NCBI RefSeq assembly: GCF_020985305.1 | Contig: NZ_CP087588.1 | Span: forward strand, 1,910,501-1,974,500 | Source of the DNA: Croceicoccus sp. Ery15 | Lineage (GTDB): Bacteria > Pseudomonadota > Alphaproteobacteria > Sphingomonadales > Sphingomonadaceae | Reading direction: 5' to 3' | Length of the DNA: 64,000 nucleotides | Shown here: piece after piece, positions 55,491 to 64,000 of the stretch | Layout: every line of letters starts with the position of its first letter | Numbering within the stretch: position 1 is the stretch's first letter | Notes under the pieces: generated by a model | What the model saw: only the letters and a program-made list of their open reading frames with translations | What the model was told of the DNA's origin: nothing | Databases searched by the model: none | Made by a program: the position numbers and the translations under genes

Positions 55491-55802
55491 CTAATCCCCC
55501 ATTTCGGCCAGTTCGCGTGCCAGTTCGGATAGATCGGCGTCGGGGCTGACGATCCGCCATTGCCCCGGCGTGCGCGTATCGACCAGTACCACGCCCTGTT
55601 TGGGACAAATGCCCAGACACGGGACCTCGACGATGCCAAGCCGTGCCTTGCGGCCCTTTCCGGCGCCGGTTTCCTTTTTCAGTGCCTTGGCCAGACTGGT
55701 CTTTTTCCCGCCAAAGCCATGGCCGCGCTTTGCCTGCTTGCGGCTGCATTTGCGGCACACCAGAATGGCATGCGACCAGTTGGCGCGAATGTCCTGCTTC
55801 AC
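55491..55802 (-). CDS. 2Fe-2S ferredoxin-like (thioredoxin-fold) protein
   Basis: A 103-residue protein with [10 protein letters not shown] near residue 14 and [15 protein letters not shown] near 60, the two cysteine pairs expected for a thioredoxin-like 2Fe-2S fold. The Lys/Arg-rich stretch between them is longer than in typical members. The function is not known. It starts at the GTG at 55800-55802 and overlaps the glutaminase stop (GTGA), so it is coupled to glsA. Confidence 0.8.
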   Translation of the reverse strand: MKQDIRANWSHAILVCRKCSRKQAKRGHGFGGKKTSLAKALKKETGAGKGRKARLGIVEVPCLGICPKQGVVLVDTRTPGQWRIVSPDADLSELARELAEMGD

Positions 55803-56749
55803 CTTGCGCCCTCTGCCACCGGCGCGTCGAAGATCGACCAGCCCGCCCGCGCCGCCAGCCGTTCCAGCGCCAGCTTGCCAAGTTGCGAATTGCCCTTGGC
55901 GTCCAGCCCCGGCGACCAGACGGCCACGCTTGCCTTGCCCGGCGCGATGGCCAGAATGCCCCCACCCACGCCCGATTTACCGGGAAGCCCGACGCGAAAG
56001 GCAAATTCGCCCGACCCGTCATAATGCCCGCAGGTCAGCATCAACGCATTGATCCGCCGTGCCCTTTCGGCGGACACGATGTTGAAACCGGTTTCCGGGT
56101 TCACCCCGCCCCGCATCAGAAATCGCCCCGCCATCGCCAGTTGCCTGCAACTCAGCGCCAGCGAACATTGGTGGAAATACACGCCCAACGCCCGCGCCGG
56201 ATCATTCTGCAAATTGCCGAACGCCTTCATGTAATTGGCCAGCGCGAAATTGCGGAAACCGGTCTGCTGTTCGGCGCGGGCGACAGCCTCGTCGATGAAA
56301 ATATCCTCGTCCCCCGCCAGCGTGCGGATAAAACGCAGCATTTCCCCGATCAACTCGCGCGGTTCGTGACGGGCAAGCAGGATATCGGACACCACGATCG
56401 CGCCCGCATTGATGAACGGATTGCGCGGGATGCCATGTTCGGTTTCCAACTGGACGATCGAATTGAACGCGCTGCCCGAAGGTTCGCGGCCTACGCGAGA
56501 CCAGATGCGATCCCCTTCGCGGCCCAGCGCCATGGTCAGCGCGAATACTTTGGATATTGACTGGATCGAGAATGGCATATCGGCATCGCCCGCCAGATGG
56601 CAGGTGCCATCGGCCTCTATAACCGCCATTCCGAAACGGGCAGGGTCCACACAGGCAAGCGGCGGGATATATTGCGCGGGCACGCCCCTTTCAGGGGCTG
56701 CCGCCATTTCCGCACCGATATCCGCGACAATCGCAGCAAGATCGACCAT
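55799..56749 (-). CDS. glsA: Glutaminase
   Basis: A 316-residue serine-dependent glutaminase that converts glutamine to glutamate and ammonia. The nucleophile motif is [17 protein letters not shown] (Ser-x-x-Lys), followed by [16 protein letters not shown] and the [20 protein letters not shown] and [16 protein letters not shown] segments typical of GlsA. The ATG is at 56747-56749. It leads a three-gene minus-strand unit with the ferredoxin-like and HPP genes. Confidence 0.95.
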   Translation of the reverse strand: MVDLAAIVADIGAEMAAAPERGVPAQYIPPLACVDPARFGMAVIEADGTCHLAGDADMPFSIQSISKVFALTMALGREGDRIWSRVGREPSGSAFNSIVQLETEHGIPRNPFINAGAIVVSDILLARHEPRELIGEMLRFIRTLAGDEDIFIDEAVARAEQQTGFRNFALANYMKAFGNLQNDPARALGVYFHQCSLALSCRQLAMAGRFLMRGGVNPETGFNIVSAERARRINALMLTCGHYDGSGEFAFRVGLPGKSGVGGGILAIAPGKASVAVWSPGLDAKGNSQLGKLALERLAARAGWSIFDAPVAEGAR

Positions 56750-56805
56750 GCCGCCGCCTTAGCCCGGGCCGGGGATGCGCGCCAGCGCAACCGGCCGCTT
56801 GCAGG

Positions 56806-58989
56806 CTAGCGCGACTGGGCGCGCCAGCGCATGACTGTGCGTTCGACCGCGTCTTCCTCGCCGCCAGACTTCGACCACAGCTCGCTGAACAGCGGATCTT
56901 CCGATGCCGGACGCTTGCGCTCTTCCAGATCGTCGAATGTGACGCGCATCGGAATGGCCGTACCCTCGCCGCAGACAATGCATTCGCGGTTTCGCAGGGC
57001 CGGAATACTGGCCAGAAAGCCGCGCGCGCCTTCGGGCATGGCGGCCTTTACGAAATCCTGGTCGCGTTCGTTGTTGAGGCGCATCGACAGGATCGTGCCG
57101 CACTGCGACAGCACACCTTCGGCAAGGTCGGACGGGCGCTGCGTGATCAGGCCCAGCGAGATACCGTATTTACGGCCTTCCTTGGCGATGCGCGACAGGA
57201 TCTTGCCGACCGAGTTGCCGTCCGAATTGCGTTCGTTGGGCACGTAACGGTGCGCTTCCTCGCAGACCAGCAGGATCGGCCGCGTCTGTTCGTCGCGGCT
57301 CCAGATCGCAAAGTCGAACACCATGCGCGACAGCATCGCGACCACCGTGCTGGTGATTTCCGAAGGCACGCCCGACACGTCGATGATGGAAATCGGCTTG
57401 CCGTTCGTGGGCATGCGAAAAATGCGCCCGATCACATCGGTCATCGTATCGGCGACCAGCATGCCCGAGAACATGAACTGGTAGCGCGGATCGGCCTTGA
57501 TCTCCTCGATCTTGCCCTTCACGCGCAGATAGGGCGCCGTATTCGTCGCCTTGTCCAGCTTGCCCATGTCTTCCTGAATGGCATTGGTCAGGTCGGACAA
57601 GAGGTAGGGAATGGGCGAGTCCACAGTCAGCTTGCTCATCCCGCCCGACATCTTGTTCTTGCCGCGCGCCTTCAGCAGGCATCGGGCCAGAATGTCCATA
57701 TCGGCCATGCGGTCCGATCCTTCAGAGGTGATGAACACCTCGCAGTGCTCTTCGAAATTCATCAGCCAATAGGGCATGCGAAGGTTCGACACGTCGAGCA
57801 GTTCGCCAAAGCCCCGGAACGCGGCATTATATTCGCCGTGGGGATCGATCATCACGATATGACCTTCGGGCGCAGCCTCGCAAATGCGGTGCAGGATCAG
57901 CGCGGCACTGGTCGATTTACCGGTACCGGTCGATCCCAGCAGGGCGAAATGCTTGCCCAGCATGGCATCGATATACAGGCCCGCGCGGATTTCCTTGGTC
58001 GGAAACACCTTGCCGATCTGGATATTGGCGCGCCCGTCCGACGCATAGATTTGCGCCAGATCGGGATTGGTCGCGGCATAGACCTCTGCGCCCGGGATCG
58101 GGTAGTTGGTGATGCCGCGCGTAAAATTGCGCACACGGCCGGTCAGCTTTTCTTCCTGACCCTCGCCCAGAAAGTCGATCTCGGCAATGATCTGGCCGGT
58201 GCTGCGGTCGAGCGACTGTGTGCGCACGCTGGCCAGCAGCCAGATCTGGCCCACGCGCACCTTGATCTGCGAACCGACAAGGCCGGCAAGCTGCACGGTC
58301 GGATCGCTGTCGGTCCGGCAATCGACCAGCCGGTCGCGTTGCAGCATGACGCGCGACATCGAACCCGCAATGTCGAGCACCTCGCCGATCGGCGTGGCGG
58401 CCTGGCTTGGCTTGCGCTCTGCCGGTTCGTTGGCAGCTGCAATTTCGTCGCCGATGTCATCGGCCTTGTCGAATGCTGCGGCGTCCGGTTCCGCTTCGGG
58501 CGCGGCACGCGCAGGGGCCGGGCGAGCGGGCACAGCCTGACGCACAGGTTCCGGTTCGGGTTCCTCCATCGGCGGACGGGGCGGTTCGACAGGGCGATAG
58601 ATGCGGTCCCGCTCGCTCGCCTCGGCGGGAGGAAGCGGGGCACCGGTTTCCCGCATCATCTCGTCGCGATACGACGATGGTTGGGGTGGCGCGGGCGGCA
58701 ATTCGGACGGAGGCGGCACCGGCACATGCGGGCGGGCCGGTTTCAGCATCTCCGGATCCGGATCGGGGGCGGCATTGCGAAAGCGGTTGAGGCGCGCCAT
58801 GGCCGGAGACTGGCCTGAAGCTTGACCCGGAGATGAGGGCGCACCGGCCTGCTGGCGGCGCTCTTCGGTCGGCGCGGCGCCTTCGTCCTGCGGCGGCGTG
58901 TCGGTTGTGCGGCCAAAGGGCGAACGCCTTGGAAAATCGGGGTTGCCGCCAAAGGGACGTCCCGAAAAGCGGGAAGTATGGTCGTTCAT
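56806..58989 (-). CDS. HerA-like ATPase with long disordered N-terminus
   Basis: A 727-residue hexameric-type ATPase. Residues 1-200 are Pro/Glu/Ala-rich and look disordered. A HAS-barrel-like region follows (GEVLDIAGSMSRVMLQRDRL), then the RecA-like core with Walker A GSTGTGKST near 350, MIDPHGEYNAAF and Walker B LLVCEEAHRYV, with the DNA-translocase features of the DUF87/HerA family. HerA normally works with the NurA nuclease in archaea; no nurA is here. It is a stand-alone gene between glsA and the TIGR02186 gene. The role is inferred only. Confidence 0.88.
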   Translation of the reverse strand: MNDHTSRFSGRPFGGNPDFPRRSPFGRTTDTPPQDEGAAPTEERRQQAGAPSSPGQASGQSPAMARLNRFRNAAPDPDPEMLKPARPHVPVPPPSELPPAPPQPSSYRDEMMRETGAPLPPAEASERDRIYRPVEPPRPPMEEPEPEPVRQAVPARPAPARAAPEAEPDAAAFDKADDIGDEIAAANEPAERKPSQAATPIGEVLDIAGSMSRVMLQRDRLVDCRTDSDPTVQLAGLVGSQIKVRVGQIWLLASVRTQSLDRSTGQIIAEIDFLGEGQEEKLTGRVRNFTRGITNYPIPGAEVYAATNPDLAQIYASDGRANIQIGKVFPTKEIRAGLYIDAMLGKHFALLGSTGTGKSTSAALILHRICEAAPEGHIVMIDPHGEYNAAFRGFGELLDVSNLRMPYWLMNFEEHCEVFITSEGSDRMADMDILARCLLKARGKNKMSGGMSKLTVDSPIPYLLSDLTNAIQEDMGKLDKATNTAPYLRVKGKIEEIKADPRYQFMFSGMLVADTMTDVIGRIFRMPTNGKPISIIDVSGVPSEITSTVVAMLSRMVFDFAIWSRDEQTRPILLVCEEAHRYVPNERNSDGNSVGKILSRIAKEGRKYGISLGLITQRPSDLAEGVLSQCGTILSMRLNNERDQDFVKAAMPEGARGFLASIPALRNRECIVCGEGTAIPMRVTFDDLEERKRPASEDPLFSELWSKSGGEEDAVERTVMRWRAQSR

Positions 58990-59097
58990 TGCCGCGCCTC
59001 GCTAAGGGGCCGCCAAACGCGACGACCCGTGAATTACGCAAGGCAGCTTAGGGGAGCAGGGTTAATGCGGTGCTAAGACGAAGGCACTCCACGGACT

Positions 59098-59877
59098 TTA
59101 GCCCAGCGCGAAAATGCGCCCCGCGGCCCAGCCCATGAACACCGACAGCGCCACTGCCATCAGGCCATAGATCAGGCTGTATTCGCGGGACCAAAGCTCT
59201 ACCGCGCGTTCGAAACCGCGCTTGGTCACGGTCACCTCGCTGGTGGCAGAGGCGATCACTCGCCCGCGCGAGATGGCAAAGGTTTCGGCAGTGTAATTGC
59301 CCGTCAGCACGCTGGACGGCAAAGGGATGCGCGCCTGATAGAGCACGCCTTCGCTGATGGTGACCGCGCTTTCGTCCTGAACATACAGGCCGCTGGCGAC
59401 CCGTTTTGCGACCAGGCCAGCGACGAAGCGGGACACTTCTTCGGGCCGGATCGCACCGATGGGCGACAATTGCAGCGATTCAAGGCCCAGTTCGTAGATC
59501 GCGGCGGTCCGCGTATCGACGATCTCGGACAGCGGACGCGTGGACGCAACCGCGTAATAGGATGGCGCGGAACGGAACTGCGCCGAATCGGCGTTGATCC
59601 ACATGCCCCAGATGCGCCGCTTCTCACGCAGGTTGATCGCCTCGGTCGGGCCCTTCAGCACGACCACGATGTCATAGGGCGTATCGCTGCCCGCCCGTCT
59701 GCCATCGGGTTGCAGGACCGCGCCGTAAAGCAGCAGATCGGCACCGGTGAACCCCTGCCGGACCACAACCTCGTGCTGGGAGATTTCGGGAATGAGGATG
59801 GGATCGCGCCCCTGCGCCATCGCCGGCATGGCCGCTATCGTGCCGCAAAAGGCAAGGATCAGCGCCAGCCATTTCAT
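59098..59877 (-). CDS. TIGR02186 family protein (Alph_Pro_TM), exported
   Basis: A 259-residue protein with a signal peptide (cut after AMAQ near residue 22), a periplasmic beta-rich domain (EISQHEVVVRQGFTGADLLLYG, YDIVVVLKGPTEAINLREKR) and one C-terminal membrane helix (about 235-255). The family occurs almost only in alphaproteobacteria beside TauE/SafE transporters; its function is unknown. The ATG overlaps the transporter stop by four bases, so the two are coupled. Confidence 0.9.
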   Translation of the reverse strand: MKWLALILAFCGTIAAMPAMAQGRDPILIPEISQHEVVVRQGFTGADLLLYGAVLQPDGRRAGSDTPYDIVVVLKGPTEAINLREKRRIWGMWINADSAQFRSAPSYYAVASTRPLSEIVDTRTAAIYELGLESLQLSPIGAIRPEEVSRFVAGLVAKRVASGLYVQDESAVTISEGVLYQARIPLPSSVLTGNYTAETFAISRGRVIASATSEVTVTKRGFERAVELWSREYSLIYGLMAVALSVFMGWAAGRIFALG

Positions 59878-60791
59878 AGCGGCGACACGGTGAAAATCTC
59901 GCCCGGCCGGAAGGTCAGCGTCACTGCCATTTGCAGCGCCACCGCCAGAAAGATCGCCGCCAGCACCGCCCGCAGCAATTCGGGGCGCGCATTGAGCGCA
60001 AATTTGGCACCGATTTGCGCACCCGAAACCGAACCCAGCAGCAATAGAGCAGCCAGAACGATATCGACCGCATTGGTCGTCAACGCATGCATCATGGTGG
60101 TCGCGATGGTCGTGAACAGGATCTGGAACAGCGAGGTTCCGACGACCACCGCCGCGCTCATCCCCAAGCCATACAACATCAGCGGCACCAGCAGGAACCC
60201 GCCGCCGATCCCCATCAGCATCGTCAAAGTGCCCACCGCCATGCCCAGCAGCACAGGTGCCAATGGCGAGATATAGAGACCCGATTTGTAAAACCGCCAA
60301 CGCCCCGGCAGGCTGGTCACGAACGGATGATGGCGCCTTTTACTCGGCGGGCGCTTCAGGCGTTCGAAACGGTGCGACAAAAGTTCGGGCACCGATTCCA
60401 TCGCCATCTTGATGCCGACGCTGCCCAGCACGACGACGTAAAGTATGGCGATGGCGACATCGATCTGGCCGATCGATTGCAACAGGCGGAACAGCAATGC
60501 GCCAATGCCGGTGCCGACGATACCGCCGCCCACCATCATCGCGCCCATCTGGTAATCCACCCCGCCACGCTTGGCGTGAAAGATCGCGCCCGAAACGCTG
60601 GCACCCGTCACCTGGCTGGCGGCAGAGGCCGCCGCGACCGTTGGCGGGATGCCGTAAAAGATCAGCAGCGGCGTTGTCAGAAACCCGCCGCCGACGCCGA
60701 ACATGCCCGACAACAGCCCTGTCAGACCGCCCAGCAGGACGATGACGAGGCCGTTGACCGACAAATTCGCAATGGGAAGATAAACGTCCAT
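59874..60791 (-). CDS. TauE/SafE-family sulfite/anion exporter
   Basis: A 305-residue membrane protein with two internal repeats, each with the GxGGGF motif: GMFGVGGGFLTTPLL near residue 30 and MGIGGGFLLVPLMLYG near residue 195. About eight helices. Family members export sulfite, sulfonates or related anions; the substrate here is unknown. It leads the pair with TIGR02186 and is separated by 136 bases from the barrel protein. Confidence 0.92.
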   Translation of the reverse strand: MDVYLPIANLSVNGLVIVLLGGLTGLLSGMFGVGGGFLTTPLLIFYGIPPTVAAASAASQVTGASVSGAIFHAKRGGVDYQMGAMMVGGGIVGTGIGALLFRLLQSIGQIDVAIAILYVVVLGSVGIKMAMESVPELLSHRFERLKRPPSKRRHHPFVTSLPGRWRFYKSGLYISPLAPVLLGMAVGTLTMLMGIGGGFLLVPLMLYGLGMSAAVVVGTSLFQILFTTIATTMMHALTTNAVDIVLAALLLLGSVSGAQIGAKFALNARPELLRAVLAAIFLAVALQMAVTLTFRPGEIFTVSPL

Positions 60792-60926
60792 GGCGGGGTT
60801 CAGAAGGTCCGGGCGGCGAAACAGCGACTTGCTGCATCATCGCTTATGCAACATGCGCGCTTTCCTGTCTGCCCATGGCGCGGCGATATCGCAAACTTAT
60901 CGGCGGGTGGCGCAAAATGGTCGCAA

Positions 60927-62012
60927 TCAGAAACCGGCCGACAGCGTAATTACCGGACCCGACGCCGGCTGCGCATCGCCAGCCACGCGTTCGCGCCAGT
61001 CTATGCTGGCCCGCGCGAAGATTCCGCCGCCCACCGGCGCGGTGACCGAAAGGCTTGGGCCGATGTCGATACGCTCCACATCCTCTTGAGCGCCGCCCCA
61101 GACGCCCGCACCTACCTGCACGGTGGCAGGCCCGACATCGATGCTGCGCGTCACCCGCGCCTGCCCGTCGGCAAAACCCGTGGCGTTGCTGCCGCCGACA
61201 TAGCCCGCCTGCGCATAGATTTCGATATCGAGGTTGAGCGGCAAGGCCTGCGGTGGCGGACCGAATACGCCGACCACGGCGGGCCGGACCAGCGTATCGC
61301 CCGAAAATCGCCCGATGCGCCCCTCTGCCAGAATTTCGAACGGCAGCTGCTTTACCGGTTGCACGCCAACACCCGCGGCCAGTTCCCTGTCGGGCGTATC
61401 CAGTGCGCCCGTCGCGCGCATATGGGCACGGGGTTGCAGCGCAGTGTCATGCGCCAGCCGATAACGCAGCACCGCCCCCGCCTGGCTCGCGCCATAGCTG
61501 AGCGCGCCCGGCACATTCGTGGCGCCCGCGCTTCCCTTGCGCCAGAGAAGCCAGCTGTCGGCCGACCAGCGACGCCCCGATGCTTCGCGCGAGGAAGGCG
61601 AAAAAGGCAGAAGCCTTGGCGCGATCGCAGGGGTCGATCCGGCTGGAACCGCCGCAGCCGGCGGGGCAGTGGGCGGTACGGCCACAGGCGTATGTGACGG
61701 GATCGCGGCGGGCGATGGAAAGAACACCGGCGGCGGGGGAAGCGTTAACGGCAAGGGGCGGATCGTGCGCGCTTCGTACGGCGCATCAATAGGTACAGGC
61801 GCGCTCGCACCTGCTTCGCCTTCTGGCCTGGCCGGAATGACCGCTTCGGCCATCACCGGCGCGGGTTCGCCCACCCGCTTTACCACATTGGGCGGCACCG
61901 GAACGTCGAGAAAATCGCCCGAAGGCACCAAAGCGCGCATGGCGACCCATCCGCCCATCAGACCGGTCAGCGCGACCAGTGGCTGCCCCCGCCGTCTTGC
62001 CGCCGATGTCAC
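60927..62012 (-). CDS. Putative outer-membrane barrel partner of the NfrB-like glycosyltransferase
   Basis: A 361-residue protein. Residues 1-30 hold a hydrophobic N-terminus (LVALTGLMGGWVAMRAL), residues 40-150 are very Pro/Ala-rich, and residues 155-361 have the alternating pattern of a beta-barrel that ends in Phe (GPVITLSAGF). It resembles the C-terminal barrel part of NfrA-type export proteins but lacks their TPR region. Its start overlaps the glycosyltransferase stop (ATGA), so the two are coupled and likely act together. The name is inference. Confidence 0.65.
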   Translation of the reverse strand: MTSAARRRGQPLVALTGLMGGWVAMRALVPSGDFLDVPVPPNVVKRVGEPAPVMAEAVIPARPEGEAGASAPVPIDAPYEARTIRPLPLTLPPPPVFFPSPAAIPSHTPVAVPPTAPPAAAVPAGSTPAIAPRLLPFSPSSREASGRRWSADSWLLWRKGSAGATNVPGALSYGASQAGAVLRYRLAHDTALQPRAHMRATGALDTPDRELAAGVGVQPVKQLPFEILAEGRIGRFSGDTLVRPAVVGVFGPPPQALPLNLDIEIYAQAGYVGGSNATGFADGQARVTRSIDVGPATVQVGAGVWGGAQEDVERIDIGPSLSVTAPVGGGIFARASIDWRERVAGDAQPASGPVITLSAGF

Positions 62013-63433
62013 GAAATGGTGCCCGCCTCGGCAGGGTGGCGGTCATGCTCGGTCTTGTCCCAGACCTTCCCCTTACCCCGCAAATCCGCGATATAGCGCA
62101 TCAGCGCCCGTCGCGCCGAAATGATCGCGATGACATTGGCAACGGGAATGCGGATGACCGCGGCGACGCCTTCTCCCCAGCCATATTCGCGGCCCACCAG
62201 CACAAATCGCATGAAGGCGCGCCACAGGAACGCAAATGTGGTGAAGATCAATATCCAGTAGATCAGCGGCGGCAGCCGCGATGGCTGATAGATGCCTGCG
62301 GCCTCGCCCAGTCGCAACACGCCCGTCAGCAGGACCAGCGCATAGGCGCATAGCAAGACCAGCGCCACCAGCGGCCCCCGCCGGTCGCGCAGGCGCATCC
62401 AGAATTCCAGCGGGTTGCGACTCCACCCCAGCTGTTCCCACCCGTCGAACGCAATGCCCTGCACCCATCGCGCCTTTTGCCTGACTGCCGCGTCCAGCCG
62501 GTGCGGGAAATAGGCGCGCGTCGCGATCAGCGATCCATCCACGGCCCGCGCGCGAATGAAGCTGCCGCCCCTGCCACGCTCGTCCTTCCGTCCGATGAGC
62601 ATGCCCAGCTCGTAATCCTCGGTCAGGGCAGCAGGATCGAACGGACCCGATTGCTGGCCGCGCCGCGCGATGATCCGGTCGAGCGCGTCACGCGCAAAGG
62701 CGCAGCCGACGCCTGCAGCGGGTATTCCCGCGCCCAGTTCGGCCCGCACCACCATCTCTCGCGCATGCGCGTCGGTAAATTCGTCGCAATAATGGCCCGA
62801 TATGAATTGCGAAGCCTCGTGCCGTTCGGGTCTGACGGGAATCTGTACGAACTCGGCGCGATCCAGCTCTGCATCGATCAGCGACAGGGCCTGCGGATGG
62901 ACCAGATCCTCCGCATCATGCAGCAGGACGGCACGAAACCGCCTGCCCGTGCGCTGTTCATCCACGACCATCGCGGCGAAGCATCTATTCAGACAGTCGC
63001 CCTTCGTCGTCGGACCGGGCGTTTCATTGATGACGATGCGAAGCCGCGGATCGACCGATCCGTCAGTGCGGATACAGGCGTCGGCAATTGCGGCCTGCGT
63101 ATCGGGATCGTTAACGTAACACCCGGCATAGATGCGCAATTCGCGGTGCGGCCAAACCGACAATGCATGGCGAAGCATCGGGCCGATCACCCGCGCCTCA
63201 CGCCATGCAGGAACGAACAAAGCAATCGGGGCGGTCAGCTCGGCCGGCAGCGGCGCGGACAATTGCCGCGTTTTCGCTCGGCCGGTCAGCTTTAGCCAAA
63301 GCCATGCGCCATCGATGGCCAGTTCGTCCAGCGCCCCGATCAGGAACCAGAAACCGGCGAACAGCAGCAGTTCCAGCCGAACCGCTTCCAATATGGAAAA
63401 AAGCGGGGTTACAACCCCCGCGCCTGCGACCAT
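62009..63433 (-). CDS. NfrB-like family 2 glycosyltransferase, membrane-bound
   Basis: A 474-residue processive-type glycosyltransferase. It has an N-terminal helix (about 14-38), the GT-A core starting APIALFVPAWREARVIG, the aspartate motif VLLHDAEDLVHP, TEDYELGMLIG, and RQKARWVQGI as the Q/RxxRW motif, then three or four C-terminal helices. This matches NfrB of the phage-N4-receptor polysaccharide system but stops before the C-terminal c-di-GMP-binding MshEN region of that protein. Polysaccharide is the likely product; its composition is unknown. It is coupled to the barrel gene downstream. Confidence 0.85.
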   Translation of the reverse strand: MVAGAGVVTPLFSILEAVRLELLLFAGFWFLIGALDELAIDGAWLWLKLTGRAKTRQLSAPLPAELTAPIALFVPAWREARVIGPMLRHALSVWPHRELRIYAGCYVNDPDTQAAIADACIRTDGSVDPRLRIVINETPGPTTKGDCLNRCFAAMVVDEQRTGRRFRAVLLHDAEDLVHPQALSLIDAELDRAEFVQIPVRPERHEASQFISGHYCDEFTDAHAREMVVRAELGAGIPAAGVGCAFARDALDRIIARRGQQSGPFDPAALTEDYELGMLIGRKDERGRGGSFIRARAVDGSLIATRAYFPHRLDAAVRQKARWVQGIAFDGWEQLGWSRNPLEFWMRLRDRRGPLVALVLLCAYALVLLTGVLRLGEAAGIYQPSRLPPLIYWILIFTTFAFLWRAFMRFVLVGREYGWGEGVAAVIRIPVANVIAIISARRALMRYIADLRGKGKVWDKTEHDRHPAEAGTIS

Positions 63434-63557
63434 CGATGCCCCCGTCCAGAGGCGCGCCGTTTCCGATTGACCACGCGCCCCAACACGGCGGGTCTAGCTT
63501 CGGTTCAGTTGTGCCGCAAGCGAGCCGAACGACTTGTTCGCCTCTGGCTGAAACAGC

Positions 63558-63995
63558 CTACCAGCTGCCGGTGTTTTCCATGCTGGCCCAGGGTTCGGCC
63601 GGTTCCAGATGGCCGTCCTGCAGCAATTCGATCGAAATGCCGTCGGGCGTTTTTACAAAAGCCATGTGTCCATCGCGCGGAGGGCGGTGCACGATATGAC
63701 CCGCATCCATGATCCGCTGGCAAGTGGCATAGATATCGTCGACACGGAACGCCAGATGGCCGAAATTGCGCCCGCCGGCATAGGTTTCGGGTTCGGACCC
63801 GTCTTCGGCAGGCCAGTTATAGGTCAGTTCGACCTCGGCCACGTCCTCTTGTCCGGGGGCGGACATGAAGATCAGCGTGAACCGCCCCTTCTCGCTCTCC
63901 ATCCGGCGCGTTTCCTCCAGCCCGATCAGGCGCAGGAAATCGATTGTGGCGTCGGGGTCCGTAACCCGGATCATGGTATGCAGGTATTTCGTCAT
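63558..63995 (-). CDS. gloA: Lactoylglutathione lyase (glyoxalase I)
   Basis: A 145-residue VOC-fold metalloenzyme that turns methylglyoxal-glutathione hemithioacetal into S-lactoylglutathione. The metal ligands are visible: His6 (YLHTMIRV), Glu in VAEVELTYNW, His in NFGHLAFRVDD and Glu in GISIELLQDG. ATIDFLRLIGLEETRR is family-typical. The ATG is at 63993-63995, close to the right edge. The 124 bases before the glycosyltransferase hold nothing notable. Confidence 0.94.
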   Translation of the reverse strand: MTKYLHTMIRVTDPDATIDFLRLIGLEETRRMESEKGRFTLIFMSAPGQEDVAEVELTYNWPAEDGSEPETYAGGRNFGHLAFRVDDIYATCQRIMDAGHIVHRPPRDGHMAFVKTPDGISIELLQDGHLEPAEPWASMENTGSW

Positions 63996-64000
63996 GCCGC

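Noticed and set aside
55438..56022. Upstream extension of the HPP gene frame
   Set aside because: It runs through the ferredoxin and glutaminase genes, has no membrane segments or similarity, and a good ATG exists at 55435-55437.
1..64000. CRISPR arrays, insertion sequences, tRNA or rRNA genes
   Set aside because: No regularly spaced repeats, transposase genes, terminal inverted repeats around a gene, or cloverleaf-like sequences were seen. A tool such as tRNAscan would be more sensitive for tRNAs.

Overview
The window is a high-GC, gene-dense stretch of an alphaproteobacterial chromosome, most likely from the Sphingomonadales (Erythrobacteraceae/Sphingomonadaceae type). This rests on the gene orders argS-SPOR-nagZ-scpA-scpB-tatABC, ispH-thrB-rnhA and crcB-rluC-HAD-ATP12, on large TonB-dependent receptors with an IVVTGSRI-type plug start, and on a TauE/SafE-TIGR02186 pair. 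No genus can be named from the sequence alone. I saw no tRNA, rRNA, insertion sequence, prophage or CRISPR array.

Layout. 1-2.4 kb: 5' end of an ilvA-like gene, an exported amidohydrolase and a small acidic membrane protein. 2.5-9.2 kb (minus): the operon argS, SPOR protein, nagZ, scpA, scpB, tatA, tatB, tatC, followed upstream by a 32-bp perfect inverted repeat and a lipoprotein gene. 10.2-12.7 kb (plus): ispH, thrB, rnhA. 12.7-15.1 kb (minus): a DUF1508 protein, an FAD oxidoreductase and an alpha/beta hydrolase. 15.2-22.4 kb (plus): a Flp/Tad pilus locus cpaA, cpaB, cpaC, cpaD, cpaE, tadB, tadC, in which the secretion ATPase cpaF and the flp pilin are absent. 22.5-32.7 kb: a MarR regulator, two coupled 2-oxoglutarate/Fe(II) oxygenase genes (the second fused to a TPR domain), two giant TonB-dependent receptors and a small secreted protein. 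32.7-42.9 kb: clpB, an M16 double-domain peptidase, gatCAB, an FKBP isomerase and rpsU. 43.2-46.6 kb (plus): crcB/fluC, rluC, a HAD phosphatase, a small membrane protein and an ATP12 chaperone. 46.6-50.1 kb (minus): an Mla/MCE lipid transporter. 50.3-54.7 kb (plus): valS, queE and an ATP-grasp ligase. 54.7-59.0 kb (minus): an HPP membrane protein, a 2Fe-2S protein, glutaminase and a HerA-like ATPase. 59.1-64.0 kb (minus): TIGR02186 and TauE/SafE genes, a barrel protein with an NfrB-like glycosyltransferase, and a glyoxalase.

Most of the window is housekeeping: aminoacylation, chromosome segregation, Tat export, envelope lipid transport, proteostasis and translation. The accessory parts worth attention are the oxygenase/TonB-receptor neighbourhood (23-33 kb), the Tad locus without its motor, the shortened NfrA/NfrB-like pair (61-63.4 kb), and several non-coding elements: the 9.24 kb inverted repeat, a structured leader before rpsU, and repeat clusters in front of the receptors and clpB. 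All functional calls come from reading translated sequence and context; no database search was possible.
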